NCBI GenBank assembly: GCA_009760855.2
Contig: WPIO01000171.1
Span: 347,501 to 407,500, forward strand
Length of the DNA stretch: 60,000 nucleotides
Direction: 5' to 3'
Origin: Cristatella mucedo
Lineage: Eukaryota > Bryozoa > Phylactolaemata > Cristatellidae
Shown: piece by piece, positions 11,775 through 25,200 of the stretch
Layout: every line of letters begins with the position of its first letter
Position numbering within the stretch: position 1 is the first letter of the stretch
Notes under the pieces: generated by a model
The model's input: only the letters and a program-made list of their open reading frames with translations
What the model was told of the DNA's origin: nothing
Database searches by the model: none
Program-made: the position numbers and the translations under genes

Positions 11775-14700
11775 ATTCATTTATATAGCGCCCCAAGAGA
11801 ACTTAATCTCTATTCAGGCGCTTTACATATGCCTCGGGGCTCGAGCCCACGACCTCAGTCAGACCTTGGTCGGGGCGAGCACCTTAACCGCTAGGCCAAA
11901 CCAGCTTTATCAAGTGCATTATTATTATTATCAGATCCAGACTTATTAAAGCAGCGTTCAGGCCTGCGCTTAAAAAGGCGCGTCCTTTGAAGTTTTTTCG
12001 TAAATTGAAACGAGTCTCCACGACTCCGTATGCGGACAGAATGTACGGAAGCATGCTCGGCAAGGGCATTCCCATGTTTCACGTTCACTGCATCAGTTAT
12101 CAAGGCTGCCGGCCGAATCTGGTTGCAGATCAAGAAGACCTGCCTCAGAGAAACATTTCTTGAAGAAGTGACTCGCAACGACCCCAGCGTGTGCTCCAAG
12201 CCGTTGTCTGCACGGACGGCGGTTATTCAATGCTAGGAGTGCAGCGATGCAATGCAATTTTATAAAAAAGCATAAACGCGAGCTCGCGCAAACTCCGGTC
12301 GATGGCGGCAGCGGCAAACGGGGACGGCTTTGCTCATGAGCCAAAAAGAAAGAAAAGAAAAGCGGCGACAGCGGAGCGGAGGCCAAGGAACCAGTCGCCG
12401 CCGCCGCCGTCGTGGACTGCGACTAGCCCACGCGACGCTAGTGTTCCTTGCGAGGTAACCACGAAGAGACGGCGTGACGTCAGCGAGCCGCGGTAGGGCA
12501 GCGCAGCAACGCGGTGCCCGCGTCGCGTGCTTTGCTGAGGCCCTTGCGCGTGGCGCCGCTCCGCCCGCTGCCTCCGTTTCCGCCATTTCGGCGGACCTTG
12601 GACGGAAGCCTCGACAGATGCAAGTGATGTCGTGGAGGGGAAGTGATTTCGCGCCACAGCCAGCGCTCCCCGCCGATTCGTTTAATAGAGGCTCCGCTCG
12701 CAGAGGTCAGAGGTTAAAAAAGAGCCCCCAGCGCTCCCATTATATCTGCTCTTTTGCTAGCCATTCGTACGTCTCCGACTAAGCGACCCTCCAGTCAACT
12801 CTACTTCCGCTTGCGTAGTCTGCTGCGACTCACAGACTCCCTCAGAATATCCGCAGCTCAGCGGCTAATCCGGGATGAGATATATTCTGCCTTCGATTCC
12901 TGAGGACGCGCACGCTTCGAGATATGCGAGCTCATTGCACGCTTAATATCCCCACTCAATTCCGCGGAAGTCAGCATGCTGAAACGTCGGCATGCTAAAT
13001 TAGCCAGATAATCACTGATATTCATCATTCGCGATTCCTAAATTTTCGCTGCTCGGGAACCGGTTATGCGTCAATCAATGGCCGATGCAGCACAGCAGAC
13101 GAAGCCCGCGTTGCAGGCGAGCCGCAGGAGTTGGCCCCCCTGCAGTTGAGCTCGTTTGAGCTCTAGGCTTTGAGCTGCACGAGAGCTGCCGTACGCCGCG
13201 CGAGGCGTACGTTCTGGAAGCCTCCGAGCGCTCCTTCGCTGTCTAAAAGACGGCTCTGCCTCGCGGGTTCGAACTCATCATATTGCTTTGCGTTGCGGGT
13301 GCTCTTCATTGTTCGCCGCCTTCAGTTCCGCTATGCGCAGTCGGCATTACTGAGCACGAGCATGCGAGAACCGCGCAAGTCGCTAGCCGGCCAACGAGGG
13401 TCCGAGCGTCGCCACGTACGGGTATTTGTCACGCCCGATTTCGGGCGAGACGAGAGGCGTCGCTACGAGCGCTGCGCTTGCGGCTCTGTCCGGATTCGGA
13501 TGCCGCGAAACCCGGTACGCAGCGATGCGACTGCAGCGACTCCGAGCATCCAGATAGGATCGGAGCTACCGAGTTTCGCGCGCTCACTCGCGGAGCGCCG
13601 GCAGCGAGCTCGAGCGGCCTGCAATGAAATCAAGGCTAAAGCGCCGGCCGCCGCCGCAGCCTCGCAGGCAAGCGCCATCTCACCGGCAGAGCGGTCGGTC
13701 CAATCCGTAGACCCTCGGTAGGCGTACGGCGACGGTTGGTACGTCGCCGCCGCGAACGGTAGCTCGGCCCCTCCGGCGGCGATCTGATGCGATTGGCTGG
13801 CGCTGCCGACTCTGCCGGAAGCGGACGACGGAGGTGCGCCCGGCGGCGCGACGGGCTGGAAGGGCTTGTACTGAATGCGCAGCTTGCTACCCGCTGCGCC
13901 GCCGCCGCCGGCTTGGCTAGCGTCGGCGCCGCCCTGCAGCGGCGGTCCGGCGGCCGGCGGCCGACTCGGCGGCGGCGGCGGCGGGGGCCGCGCGAGAGCG
14001 CTGTTGACAGGCACCTCTAACACCTCGAACTTCTTGTAGGCGCTCAGGTGCTCGAACGCCTTGTCGACGTCGCCCTCCAGCGCCGCCTCCCACGGTGTCA
14101 TGGCCGCTTTGCCGGGCGCCAGCTTTTGGACGACGAGTCGGGTGGCGACGGCCGAGGCGGAGCCCGGCTCCGGGAGCGCCGGGCTCGCCTTCCTCGCGTT
14201 GCTCTCGTCCACGACGTACTTGTCAGCCCGCTCTCTTCTCTTGGCGAATATCTTGGCGCCCTTGCCGGACGAGTGCGTCAGTGCGCTGGTGACGTCGAAG
14301 GCGAGGCTGGGCGGCAGCGAGTCGTGCTTGACGATGTTTCGCTCGCTCGCCTTGAGCCTCTCCACCTCTTCGGCCGACAGGTGCGACTTGATCGGCTCCG
14401 GGTGGTGCCGCACCTGGTTGTACCCGAAGGCGGGATTGCGAAACTGGAAGAGAGGCAGGCTCTCGAGGTCGAGGTCGCCGCCGTATGACCGGCTTGCGCC
14501 GACGGCGTCCTGCTTCGGGGCAGCGCTCGTCTCGGTCGCCCACTGATCGGCCGTCTGCTTCCGCTTGGCGAACATGCGACCTCCTCGGGACTCGCTGTTT
14601 CTGTCCGAGTGGAGCAGCACTGCGATCTTCTTGCACATCTCCACCTGCTCATCCACGGTGGGGTAGTCCATTCCGGGTGCATCGTAGAAGGACGAATCCG

Positions 14701-15570
14701 AGTAGACTTTCTCTGGAAAATTGCGACGTCGAAATGCGAGCGAAACGTCGGCGAAACGCCGAGCTGGTTTGGTCTAGCGGTTAAGGTGCTCGCCTCGACC
14801 TAGGTCTGACTGAGGTCGTGGGCTCGAGCCCCGAGGCATATGTGAAGCGCCTGAATAGAGATTAAGTTTATATATATATATACATATATATATGTATATA
14901 TATGTATATGTATAAATAGATATATATATGTATATATATTTATTTAAGCCCTTCGCGCCTCAGCAGTGCCAACTAGGATTTTGGGCTGTGGATCTGAGCG
15001 TGGGCGTGAGCTTGTGACGGTTGTGTCGGTTTTAACGAGCTTGCTTCAGCGTTGTTGGCATTATTAGGGTAGGCTCACCCGATGGGATATTCACGGACAC
15101 AAATTGGAATCGTCATCTGAGTATCTAAAAGGAGATTTAGGCCTTAGGCATGCAGGTTATTACATTACCATTAACTATGCGTTTGGGTCTGACAAGGCCA
15201 CAATTCGCAGGACCCCTGGGCTCTTGATCAGCGGACGTTTTTACACAATTTTATGAGGAAAGTGGAGCTGTACGGTAGTTTTAGTCGTTGACGTCATGCC
15301 GCGACTACGGGAAACAGTGTCTGGGTAATAAAGGATTGTGTACCGGATCTTGAGAAACGGTGGTGGCAGACGCTGTCGCATCAACAACACACCTTATGCC
15401 ATAAAGCTTCCGGGGATTAGCTTTCAGTGCCTTTAATAATGGCGTCACAAGAGGATTGGGGTGCTATAACGCCAAGCCGAGAAGCCGTCATCAATCCCAA
15501 GTGGGTAGCGTTTTATAACATAACATTGAGCACTCATTCCTTGCTTATCCGGCATTGGAAACCAGACTAG

Positions 15571-15625
<55 letters not shown>

Positions 15626-18600
15626 ACTCACTCACTATCTATCTATCTATTTATCCATCCATCTACCTCTCCCTCTCTCCCTCCCATGAGCTGGATTATT
15701 TTTGAGCCCGAGAAAAGGTTAGCACACGCTAGAACAACAAGTCATCACCTTTCCTCGATAACCTATTCATCATGACTATTTATCATGGTGCATATATGTC
15801 ACGTCGTGTTCAGCTCTCTGCTCTTTGATCTTCTATATCAAATTAACCATCCGATACATGAGCTCAGCGATTAGTGTACTGTAAGATGGGCTGACATATG
15901 CATCTTCTCACTGCAATGACTTTGATAGAATATTTCCACGATTACAAGTATTCATTATGCCAGAATAGGCATTCGAAAGTCTAAGATAGAGATAGTCACA
16001 TTTTCTTATAATTTAAATGCAATAAAATCACACTACAAGGGCATGCATATATGTAGAATGGTCAGCTTTTCATCCTCGAAGATCCTCGAAGATCCTCGAA
16101 GATCCTCGAAGATCCTCGAAGATCCTCGAAGATCCTCGAAGATCCTCGAAGATCCTCGACGATCCTCGACGATCCTCGACGATCCTCGAAGATCCTCGAA
16201 GATCCTCGAAGATCCTCGAAGATCCTCGAAGATCCTCGAAGATCCTCGAAGATCCTCGAAGATCCTCGAAGATCCTCGAAGATCCTCGACGATCCTCGAC
16301 GATCCTCGAAGATCCTCGACGATCCTCGAAGATCCTCGAAGATCCTCGAAGAGCCTCGACGATCCTCGAAGATCCTCGAAGATCCTCGAAGAGCCTCGAA
16401 GATCCTCGAAGATCCTTGAAGATCCTCGAAGATCCTCGAAGATCCTCGACGAGTTAGCAAAGCAGGTGCTTGCACTTCTCCACTAGTGGGTGCATTTGCT
16501 CTACCTGCCGAAATGTGACCCAGCTGGGTACGCCCCCAGCATCGAGATATCCACCTATCACCGCAAGGACGAACGTGCACATGCATACAAGCAATTTCCG
16601 AAGCTATCGTTGCCCAGGCGGCAGTAAAGCAAAACAAGGTAGCTCGACCTAACACATCGCTACTTTAACAACAGCTCGTTTGTACTATGTACTATGATGC
16701 AGCATAGCAGCAATGGGGCTAAGTATAATTTTTTTTAGAATTCTTTGCTGCAAACCTGTGTTGCCAACATCTGCTGTGCAGCAAGCATGCAGTGCACTGC
16801 AGCAATCAGTGCCAGCCAATGCAGCCTGTAATGTAAGTAGAAACTTCGCTGTTGCTGTCACCACCTATCACCACGATTAGAGAAAAAATTAACGGTATTC
16901 TACTCCGCAGTGCCATCCCAGTGTTGGGATGGCTAACGCAGCAAGGCGAGCATGTATTCAAGTAAGTGCATATGAAGTGGGTGCCTTCGGAGTCGACGGG
17001 AAGGTTAGGTGCAAGGTCGTGGTCAGTGAACGGTGGGAGCACACACTGCTGGTGACTAGCTGTTTTTGCTGCTCTACTGCTACGCCGATGCGCACAAGCA
17101 CACGCCACCCGTGCTAAGCCACGACTGCTATTGCAGCGGCTGTTGCTACTGCTGCTGCTGCCTCGATCGTCAAGCCACTGCCATTACTGATCGGCATGAT
17201 TACAAATGCCAAGCATGAGCTCCTACGAAAAGCGCCGCCTGAATGATGCCTGACCCAACAAGGTCGCCGTGCACTTACTTTTTCGTTCGGAAGTAGCAGA
17301 CTCACCCTTGTCGTCTTCATCGGCTAGAGACAAAATAATCGGCCGGCATGTAGTCACACTGTACCGAGCTGTCACCTTGCTGTGTGTGCAATGTATGCTT
17401 AAGCAGTAAGAGGACAGTCGGTGTGCTGCTGCTGTTTGGCGTTGTGGTGTTATACCGCTTTGCAGTTGCTGCTAAGTAGCACAAAAGCGTAGATGCAGTG
17501 AATCTGCCACCTTCATTTCTAAGCGGCCGACAACAGTTAGAATTGTGTAGACCACTGATGTCAACGGGCAGCAATCATCCATGGAGCATTAAACTGGTGA
17601 GGTACCCACCCCAGGGGAGTCTAGGCATTCATTTTTATGCTAATGACACATACTTCCGGCTGTACCTTAGCTTTGATTCTTCCCTGTGCTCCAAAATCTT
17701 AATCTCTTTGAGCTCACTTGAAAAATGTATTGCTGACAATTGGACTTGAATGGCAGCATAGTTTCTCAAACTGCATGACGATTGAACTAACTTACTGGCT
17801 ACGGGCAAACCGGTTGTTACTTAGAAATTGGAAAGCTAACCTACCAAGTTGTCTAGGACAGCGTAACTTTTGTACTGTCTGCGTGGGATTTAGGTTTTGT
17901 CTTTTGAAATGACTTTCCTTAGGATGACAGCATCAGTTCCACAATCAAGTCCATCTAATTTAATCTACTATTGCACAAATGTGTGCCTACTTAGATAAGA
18001 ATACGTCAGTCAAGCTGGTCCCTGCATTACGTGGCTCTCTCCCCATCTACGATTTCATCTGTAGCTCTCTGCTCCCAGGTCTTCCTGCTTGTGCAATAAG
18101 ATACGCAATTTGTGAAAAAATATGCAGCTAGGCTTGTGCCTCGTGAACATTGCAGCTACCTCATTTTATCACTTCTTACTGATCAGCACAGGCTCGCCAG
18201 CAAGCAGTGTATCGACTTCAAGGCTCTGTCACTCAATTTTAGGTCCCTCGACTCTGGCTCTAGCACTTCTCTGGCTCGGCTCTAACACTGCTCTATCTGA
18301 GCTTCTGTGCCAAAATATTGCTACTGGCTCCATTGGCTTACTTTGCACATGAGTTTTTTCACGAGCAGTAACGTTAGCATGACTGCATACTCGCAAAGTC
18401 ATGCCCCAATCTCTACCGAACCTTTGGTGTTCCCTTCCTGCTTGCGTTAAGTACTTCAGGCAGCATACAATCTGTTGCATCTGCACGTAATCTAGACGTC
18501 CTGTTCCAAAGTGACCTTTCACTAGATAAACACATCAGGTCCAAAGTTAGGTCTGCCTTCTTTCAACTGCATAGCATTTCTAAAATTTGGGCTTGCTTAG

Positions 18601-19172
18601 CCAGGGATAGTATGTCCAAATTGGTTCATGCATTTGTAACATCTTTTCTCGACTTCTGTAACTCACTGCTTGCTGGTCTACCGACGTATGGAATCAGCTG
18701 CTTACAGTGGGTGCAAAACTCTGCAGCGAGGCTTGTCTGTTTTGAGCAGCGCACGTCACGTTGAGTAGCCACGTCACAACACTCCTCTCCTAGCTGCACT
18801 GGATCGTAATCAAGCATCATACCGACTTCAAGGCTCTAATACTCACTTTTAGGTCCCTTCATTCTCTGGCTCCATCCTACCATTTACAACTACTTCCCAC
18901 TAGGCCAAGCCCTCTGTCCTGACTCAAATCGTTCAGCTGTACTTCGTACGAGCCTCAAAACCTTTGTAGACCATGCCTTTAGTTCATATTCAGTTCATTT
19001 AGTTCATATAGACATTAACCATGTCTGCATGTTGACCCTGTGCATGTCACATCTAACAATGTCATGCTTAAATGAGATTGCTAACGTTACCGCTAATCAT
19101 TTGGTCAAGCCTTCTTGAAAGCATCTGCAGTGCCTAGAAAGAGATTAAGTTCTCTGAGGGCACTATGCAAAT

Positions 19173-19206
<34 letters not shown>

Positions 19207-22200
19207 TACTACTACTACTACTACTACTCACTTCGCCTGGAGCGATTGAGCATCCCGTCCACACTTCCCTGGTTGCTGCCATGTTCCGTGATAAGTGGAT
19301 TCACCATGCCGGGGATTCTTTTCTTTGCTGGAGCCGCCTGGCTCTGGGTGAGGAGGCCCTCGAGAGGAGGCGGTGCGGGTATGTAATACGAAGGCTGTTG
19401 TTGCTGCTGCTCCTGACGTCTCTGACCATAGTTGCCATCGAATGAATCCAGCATCGGTGTGTCGGGCGGAGGCTGGGACGATGCACGCCATGCACGCTGA
19501 GACGGTACCACCTCCGACTGATGGTGCGTCGATGCCTCCTGCTGATAGTACGTCGTCTGGTAGCGATCGCCCGAAGTTGAACCGACCGAAACGGTTGGGC
19601 TCCACACTACCCGCTTGACGTCGTGCTTCTTGATGTTGAATGCAGGGGACTTGATGATGGATGCTCTGTACGACGACACCGGCAGGCTGTACGACGTGAG
19701 CTCAATCGTCCACGGCTCCACCGAGGAGCCGCCATTGTGTGCTGCAGGTGCACGTGCCGGTGTTTGCACCAGCGACGCCGAGGCAGGAACGAACGGTCGC
19801 ACTTGTGGCAGTGGCTGCGCTGCACGATATGCCGTAGAAGCAGGAGGGGCTGAGGCAGCGGTGGATGAATACGGTCCCGACTGCACGGTCGAGCTCTGCG
19901 AGATGATCGTCACCTTCCGGTCGCCATCGTTGCTCGTGCGCTGCGAGCTGGATTGCTGGGTCTCCATTTTCCAGCCGCCAACAAACTGCTGACTGGATGT
20001 CTGATGGACTTTGCCAGGGCTCCGGGGCAGCAGAGAAGTGGACACAATCAGTGGCATGGGCGTGGTCGAAACGGTGGCTGCTGCTGCGGCGGCTGCTGGC
20101 ACGGGCACGTGGGCTGTCGGAGCTGAATGGTAGTGCTGAATGCCGATGGGTATACCTGTGACACTGCCGCGGCCGCGGCTGCTGCTGCCAGTATCGAGGC
20201 TGTCGACGACAAGCGTCACAGGCTTGTTTATCGGCACGCTTATCCCCGGTCCCGTCTGGAAGGACGCTGCCGACCTGCAGGCAACGAACGTGAACACACT
20301 CGATCTAGATTGCTCAGCTCGTAAGGTGAATACTGTCGAGAACACGAGCAAAGCGACATAAACCTGGCGAGTCACGCTCAGCAAGCTCAGATTCTTAGGG
20401 CCTTAAAAAGTACAAATGACATTTGAAGCAATATGGCCGACTAGCAATAACAATTATCAGACATTTAAATGGTACCCTAAGAGAGAACTGGATCTCTTTC
20501 TAGGGACTTGGCGTAGGCTGGAAAGGAAGCACGATCGAATGGCTAGTAATATAATAACATAATGTTCGTAATAATAATAGTGTCTTTTGCATTGCACCCT
20601 AAGTTAACTCGGTCTCTATTAAGGTGCTTTAAAATAATTAAGTAACCAAAATTGTGGCTGATCAAACTGCCTCGTTTGTGCAGCGGCAGTTGAGCATTGG
20701 TGGCTATTCCTCCGCTTGCAGTGAAAAATAAAGACTAAAACATTCACATTGACAACCCGAGCAACTGTCAGGCCAGCTCACTTCTTGACTTGTCCGGAGA
20801 ACTTGAGCTTGGTCCAACACGTTTATCCCACCACTCGTATCGGTGGCCATATTCTGGATCTCGTTGCCAAACAGGATGTCTGCCCTATGGACTTTAGTGT
20901 GTGTCAGCTAACCATCTCAAATTATTGCGCAATCTCCGTTACTGTTCCTCATCCATCGAATGTGCAGGGTAACATCGAGTTTGCTCAACGATGGAGCTTA
21001 AAAAAGGCATTGATCTTAAGAATTTTATTAAATCTGATTGTGATGCACGTCTTCTTGATCTGCACCCAGGCTCAGCCGATAACCTTGTTACCCTCATTGA
21101 CGCAGTTAACATGAAACTTAGGGGTGCTCTCGACCAGCATGCACCCCTACATTCTGTCCGTATGCAGTGTCGCTAAGATCCCTGTCAATTTACAAAACAA
21201 ACTTAAAAAGATATGAAGCTAGTATTAAAAATCTCGTCCCCTGAAGACCCTTGGCCGCCCCATGTGTGGTCTTCATTGGCAGACAAACTTGGTCCAGCCT
21301 TAACTCAGGTTTGTAATGCTTCTTGTCGGCCTGTCTGTGAAGCTAAGCCATCCACCTTGGTGTAAGAGGAATATAGCCCAGCCACCATGTTGCCTCTCAC
21401 TCATCTGTGACAACTTGTACTATCCCTGCCATTATTGTTGGGCAACATCTTATTGCTCGTCTAGCTCTCGAGTACTATTGAATTCATTTCCATTGCTCAA
21501 CTTCCTTTGTTGAACAAACTACGGAACGAGTGTGCAATCCGAAGGCTTGGTAGCACTTCCTGTCAGTTACTCCCAGCCCAATCCATCCAAGGATTAGCTC
21601 TCTGATGTAAATCACGGTCGGCTGTTCAACTGCCAGTTAAAGAATTGCACTATCAATTCACCAAGCTCTTGCCATCGGTTCAGTGTCAGCTTGCACCAAG
21701 CATCAACCCGCCAACACAAGATGAGCAGCAGCAATAAACGAGGTTATGCTAAGTGCTCTGTAGACAGCTGAGGGCTTTGCTGTCTGCACTCTCGTGATGC
21801 TCTTCGGCCTCTTAGCATGAAACTCTCGTGCTGCTCGGGTAAGAGCTGCCTGGCCTGGACAGGCTTGAGCCGCGGCCATGCCCCGGCTCAAGCCTTGCAG
21901 CAGCGGCAGCAGCGGCGGTGGCTGCTCACTCCTATCAGGTTACTGCCTGCTGTAACTGCCCCTGGTGAGAAGGGGCCGCCCAATCTCAGCTAGCCTCGCG
22001 ATGGCACTTGCTCTAGCCCTTTAGCCACAAAGACTCGACCTCTCGAGCAACCAGCAAGAAGCTGCAGTACGTCGGCTGCTGCTGCAGCCCGTCGGCACTC
22101 GACTGGCAGATCCTTTGCTGCAGCCTGCCCCCGAGACGTGCCGAAACTCCAGCTGCCTGCCTGCCCTCAGGCTAACTAACCTTTACATGCCCCCTGGTGG

Positions 22201-25200
22201 TCGGCAGCCTGCGATCGTAGCCATATATAAAGGCAGCCTCAAGCCAGCCTACGTGTAGGCAGCAGCCACCTGCGTTTGTCGAGCAAGGGCACTGAAGGAA
22301 CAGATACATTCGGTAGCCTATCCATCAGATCACACGAGGCTGCCACCAGTCTAAAAACTATTCAGGGCAGCACGATGTAAATATCACTTTGTGAAGGTGA
22401 GCTTTCTAGACTCACGTACCTCAGTTTGCCTAGTCACTGACTTCAGCTCATACACTGACTGTTACTACTGTGGCCATATGTTCCCACCCCTTTCCGGTCC
22501 TGTTGCTTCAGAAGCAGTTGCTGCTGCTGCTGCTACTGCAGCTGCTGCTGTAGTTGCCATCAGTGCAATCAGTAGTTACCACCAGTGCAGTTGCCATCAG
22601 TGCACGCTCCCATAATTGTGTCTGCTGCCGAAGAGCTGGAGCTCGGCCACGGTGTCGGGAGCTCGGCGAGGCTCACGAGCAGCAATATGGCCTGGTTGTC
22701 CGTCCACATCTGTGGATCCCTGTCACTCACGGCAGTTAAGACAAGCCCATGCACACCCTGAGCCAGCCAAACTCCTAAGGGATAAGACCTTGATCTTGGA
22801 AGAGGCAGCCAACCATAACAAGGTTGATGGGGCATGCTTTTGGGAGGGAAAGGAGTCAAACACTCTGCTTCTGGTCGATCTGAGCCGGGGAGGGGCTAGG
22901 GTCTGTTACCCTACCCCCAGCTCCTATAATAATACACTTGATAAAGTGCCCCCAGAGAACTCAATCTCTTTCTAGATGCTTTACACTTGCTGCAAGGAAA
23001 CCCGATCGAATGGTGAGTAGAAATATCATGCTTTATAAACAACATGAATAACATGGTTAGGGATGAGGTGCACAGAGTAAGCATGCAAGTGTGGTTAGTG
23101 GCAGCATGCACAGTGTCAGCACGCATAAGTACATAAAGGACGAATCGCATGGACCCACTAAATGCTGTCATAAATAGGTGCGTTTTTAATTTCTTTTTAA
23201 ATATTACTTGCCCAGGCCTCTGCCAGGGGCTGGCTCTTGTGAGCATAATGTATTTCCATCTTTAACTGCATATGGCCACAATGACTAAGTGGGTGTTGTG
23301 CAGGAAAGTTCTCTATGTCGCTCTCGAAGCCAAGTTTTGCAGTTTTCGGTGGGCGTAGCCAGTAATGGGCAGCACGTCTTCTGCCATGTGCTGCCCAGCG
23401 CGGTTGTCCGTGGCACGTGGAGGCGCTTCCCAGCAACAGCCCAATTCTGTTTTGTCCTAGCCGTGCTATTCACCCATCTGCCTCCGGTAGCTAGGAAATA
23501 TGGCCGGCCTCCGGTAGCTAGGAAAGACCAACTGCCGGCCTGGCCCCGGCCTTTGATCGAGTGGGGCCTTCATACCAACAGGCATACCTGCCCGTGCAGC
23601 CATCTCGTCATGTCTGCCCGTGTGTCCATGCAATGGAACCAATTGCCTACACTGGGCTTCATCTCACCAAATGGGCCCGACAGCTAAGCCTGTGAGGCCA
23701 ACGAGGATTTGGGGATTTGAGGCTCCGGTGCCCGAAACCAAATTTCGATTAGCACGGCACCCTTCTCTGGCACCTTGCTCCACAAGCTGCTGTGCAATTA
23801 GCTCCAGCTCCGGCGCCAGTAATTGCCCTTCATTGGCAGCAAAGGTCCGACTGATGTAGGCTATGTATCGGCCACAGATGGCTCAGCTGCACGAGCTGTG
23901 GCATTTTGCAGTCCTGCCCACGTCCTCACTCGGATAGACCTATCATCGCATGCTCGCTAGGAGAAGCTTTACCGGGGCCTAGTGATTGCTGCATCTCTGC
24001 TATTCGGTTCCATCACACATTCCACCGTTGCTAGTCCACAGTAACATGCACCCGAATTCGTACAGCCTGACTCACAGCCAGTGCATGCCTAGGAGGATGT
24101 GTATCGATCTCTGCCTTGTGGCTTCCATTCTACTGTCAAAACACTTAATCTCCCCAAAGCAATTCGCGTCCACCAGGAAGCTATGGCAGCATGAATTTAA
24201 AGCATCTGCTCCACGGCACTACTGCAACTCGTCTAGGCACTTGGTACAATATTTACGTTTCCTTCCGCCTGGCCTGGCTCTGGATTACCTAGCTAATTGC
24301 ATCGACAGCCACTTGGGGATAAGTTGGCTCGACCAGCTGCAGCAAGCTGGTGGAGAAGAGGCTGGCAGGATGAAGCCTGCCTGCAGGCTGTGGACTTCCC
24401 ACAAGGCTGCTCGGTCAGGCAGAGCTAGGACAGTAGTCCGTGCTTCCAGCGACTGCTCGGCAGAGCATCGTTGCTCATCCGACAAATTTCAGCACTCAGT
24501 CGATTACCCTCAAAGCTGCAGGTTGCAACCTCTCTCAGCCAGATAATTACCTGGCTCCCACTGCACCATTCCCAAGATCCCGCCACAGGGTGACTTGGCA
24601 TGAAGGCTGCCTGCAGCCAGCCATCCGGTTGAGTTGCTGTCATGCAGTTTCTAGGCTTGATGGAATTGCAAGAAGTAACTTTGCAGTCGCACCTGATATG
24701 AATTTGAGTAAATGTCGACAGGAGAGCCTTTGCAGCCATCACCACAGTTGCAGCTGGCATCAAAGGACTATCAGTTTCAGGACTCGAAGGAGCAACAAAG
24801 GCTGTGTTATGCAAGCGTCTTACTTCTGGGCTAAGACTGAGAGGGTAGTGCGAGAACTTGTTGTCTTCTTCACTTCCCCTTAAGCAGTAGATTTTTTCTG
24901 TGTGACTGGGGAACTATGGCAACTCACAGAAAAAGTGCAGAGCTGATAGACTTGACTTAGCAGCCATAGCAGCTGCACCCACAGCAGCAGCAGCTGCTGT
25001 AGCAGACGCATCGTCCACAACAGCAGCTTCAGCAGCATCAGCCACAGCAGCAGTAGCAGCAACAACATCAGCTACATTAGCAGCAGTAGCAGCATCAGCT
25101 ACAGCAGCAGCAGGAACATCAGTTACAGCAGCAGCAACATCAGCTACAGCAGCAGCGGCAACATCAACCAAAGCAGCAGGAATATCAGCAGCAGCAGTAG

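Noticed and set aside
13463-13683. Extension of the SYNPO2 exon 4 frame past 13,684
   Set aside because: The gtgaga donor at 13,683 joins exon 5 in phase, whereas the extension is of low complexity and has no family similarity.
16071-16450. CRISPR array
   Set aside because: Units are contiguous 10-mers with no spacers, in animal DNA.
16062-16655. 197-codon minus-strand and 147-codon plus-strand reading frames over the decamer array
   Set aside because: They follow from a 10-base stop-free repeat read in three frames. The peptides are purely periodic and sit in an intron.
20275-20384. Methionine start at 20,384 for exon 3 as a secreted protein (hydrophobic N-terminus resembling a signal peptide)
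   Set aside because: The hydrophobic stretch lies in the intron before a good acceptor; the exon 2 to exon 3 phase match and the PDZ context favour the spliced model. An alternative start cannot be fully excluded.
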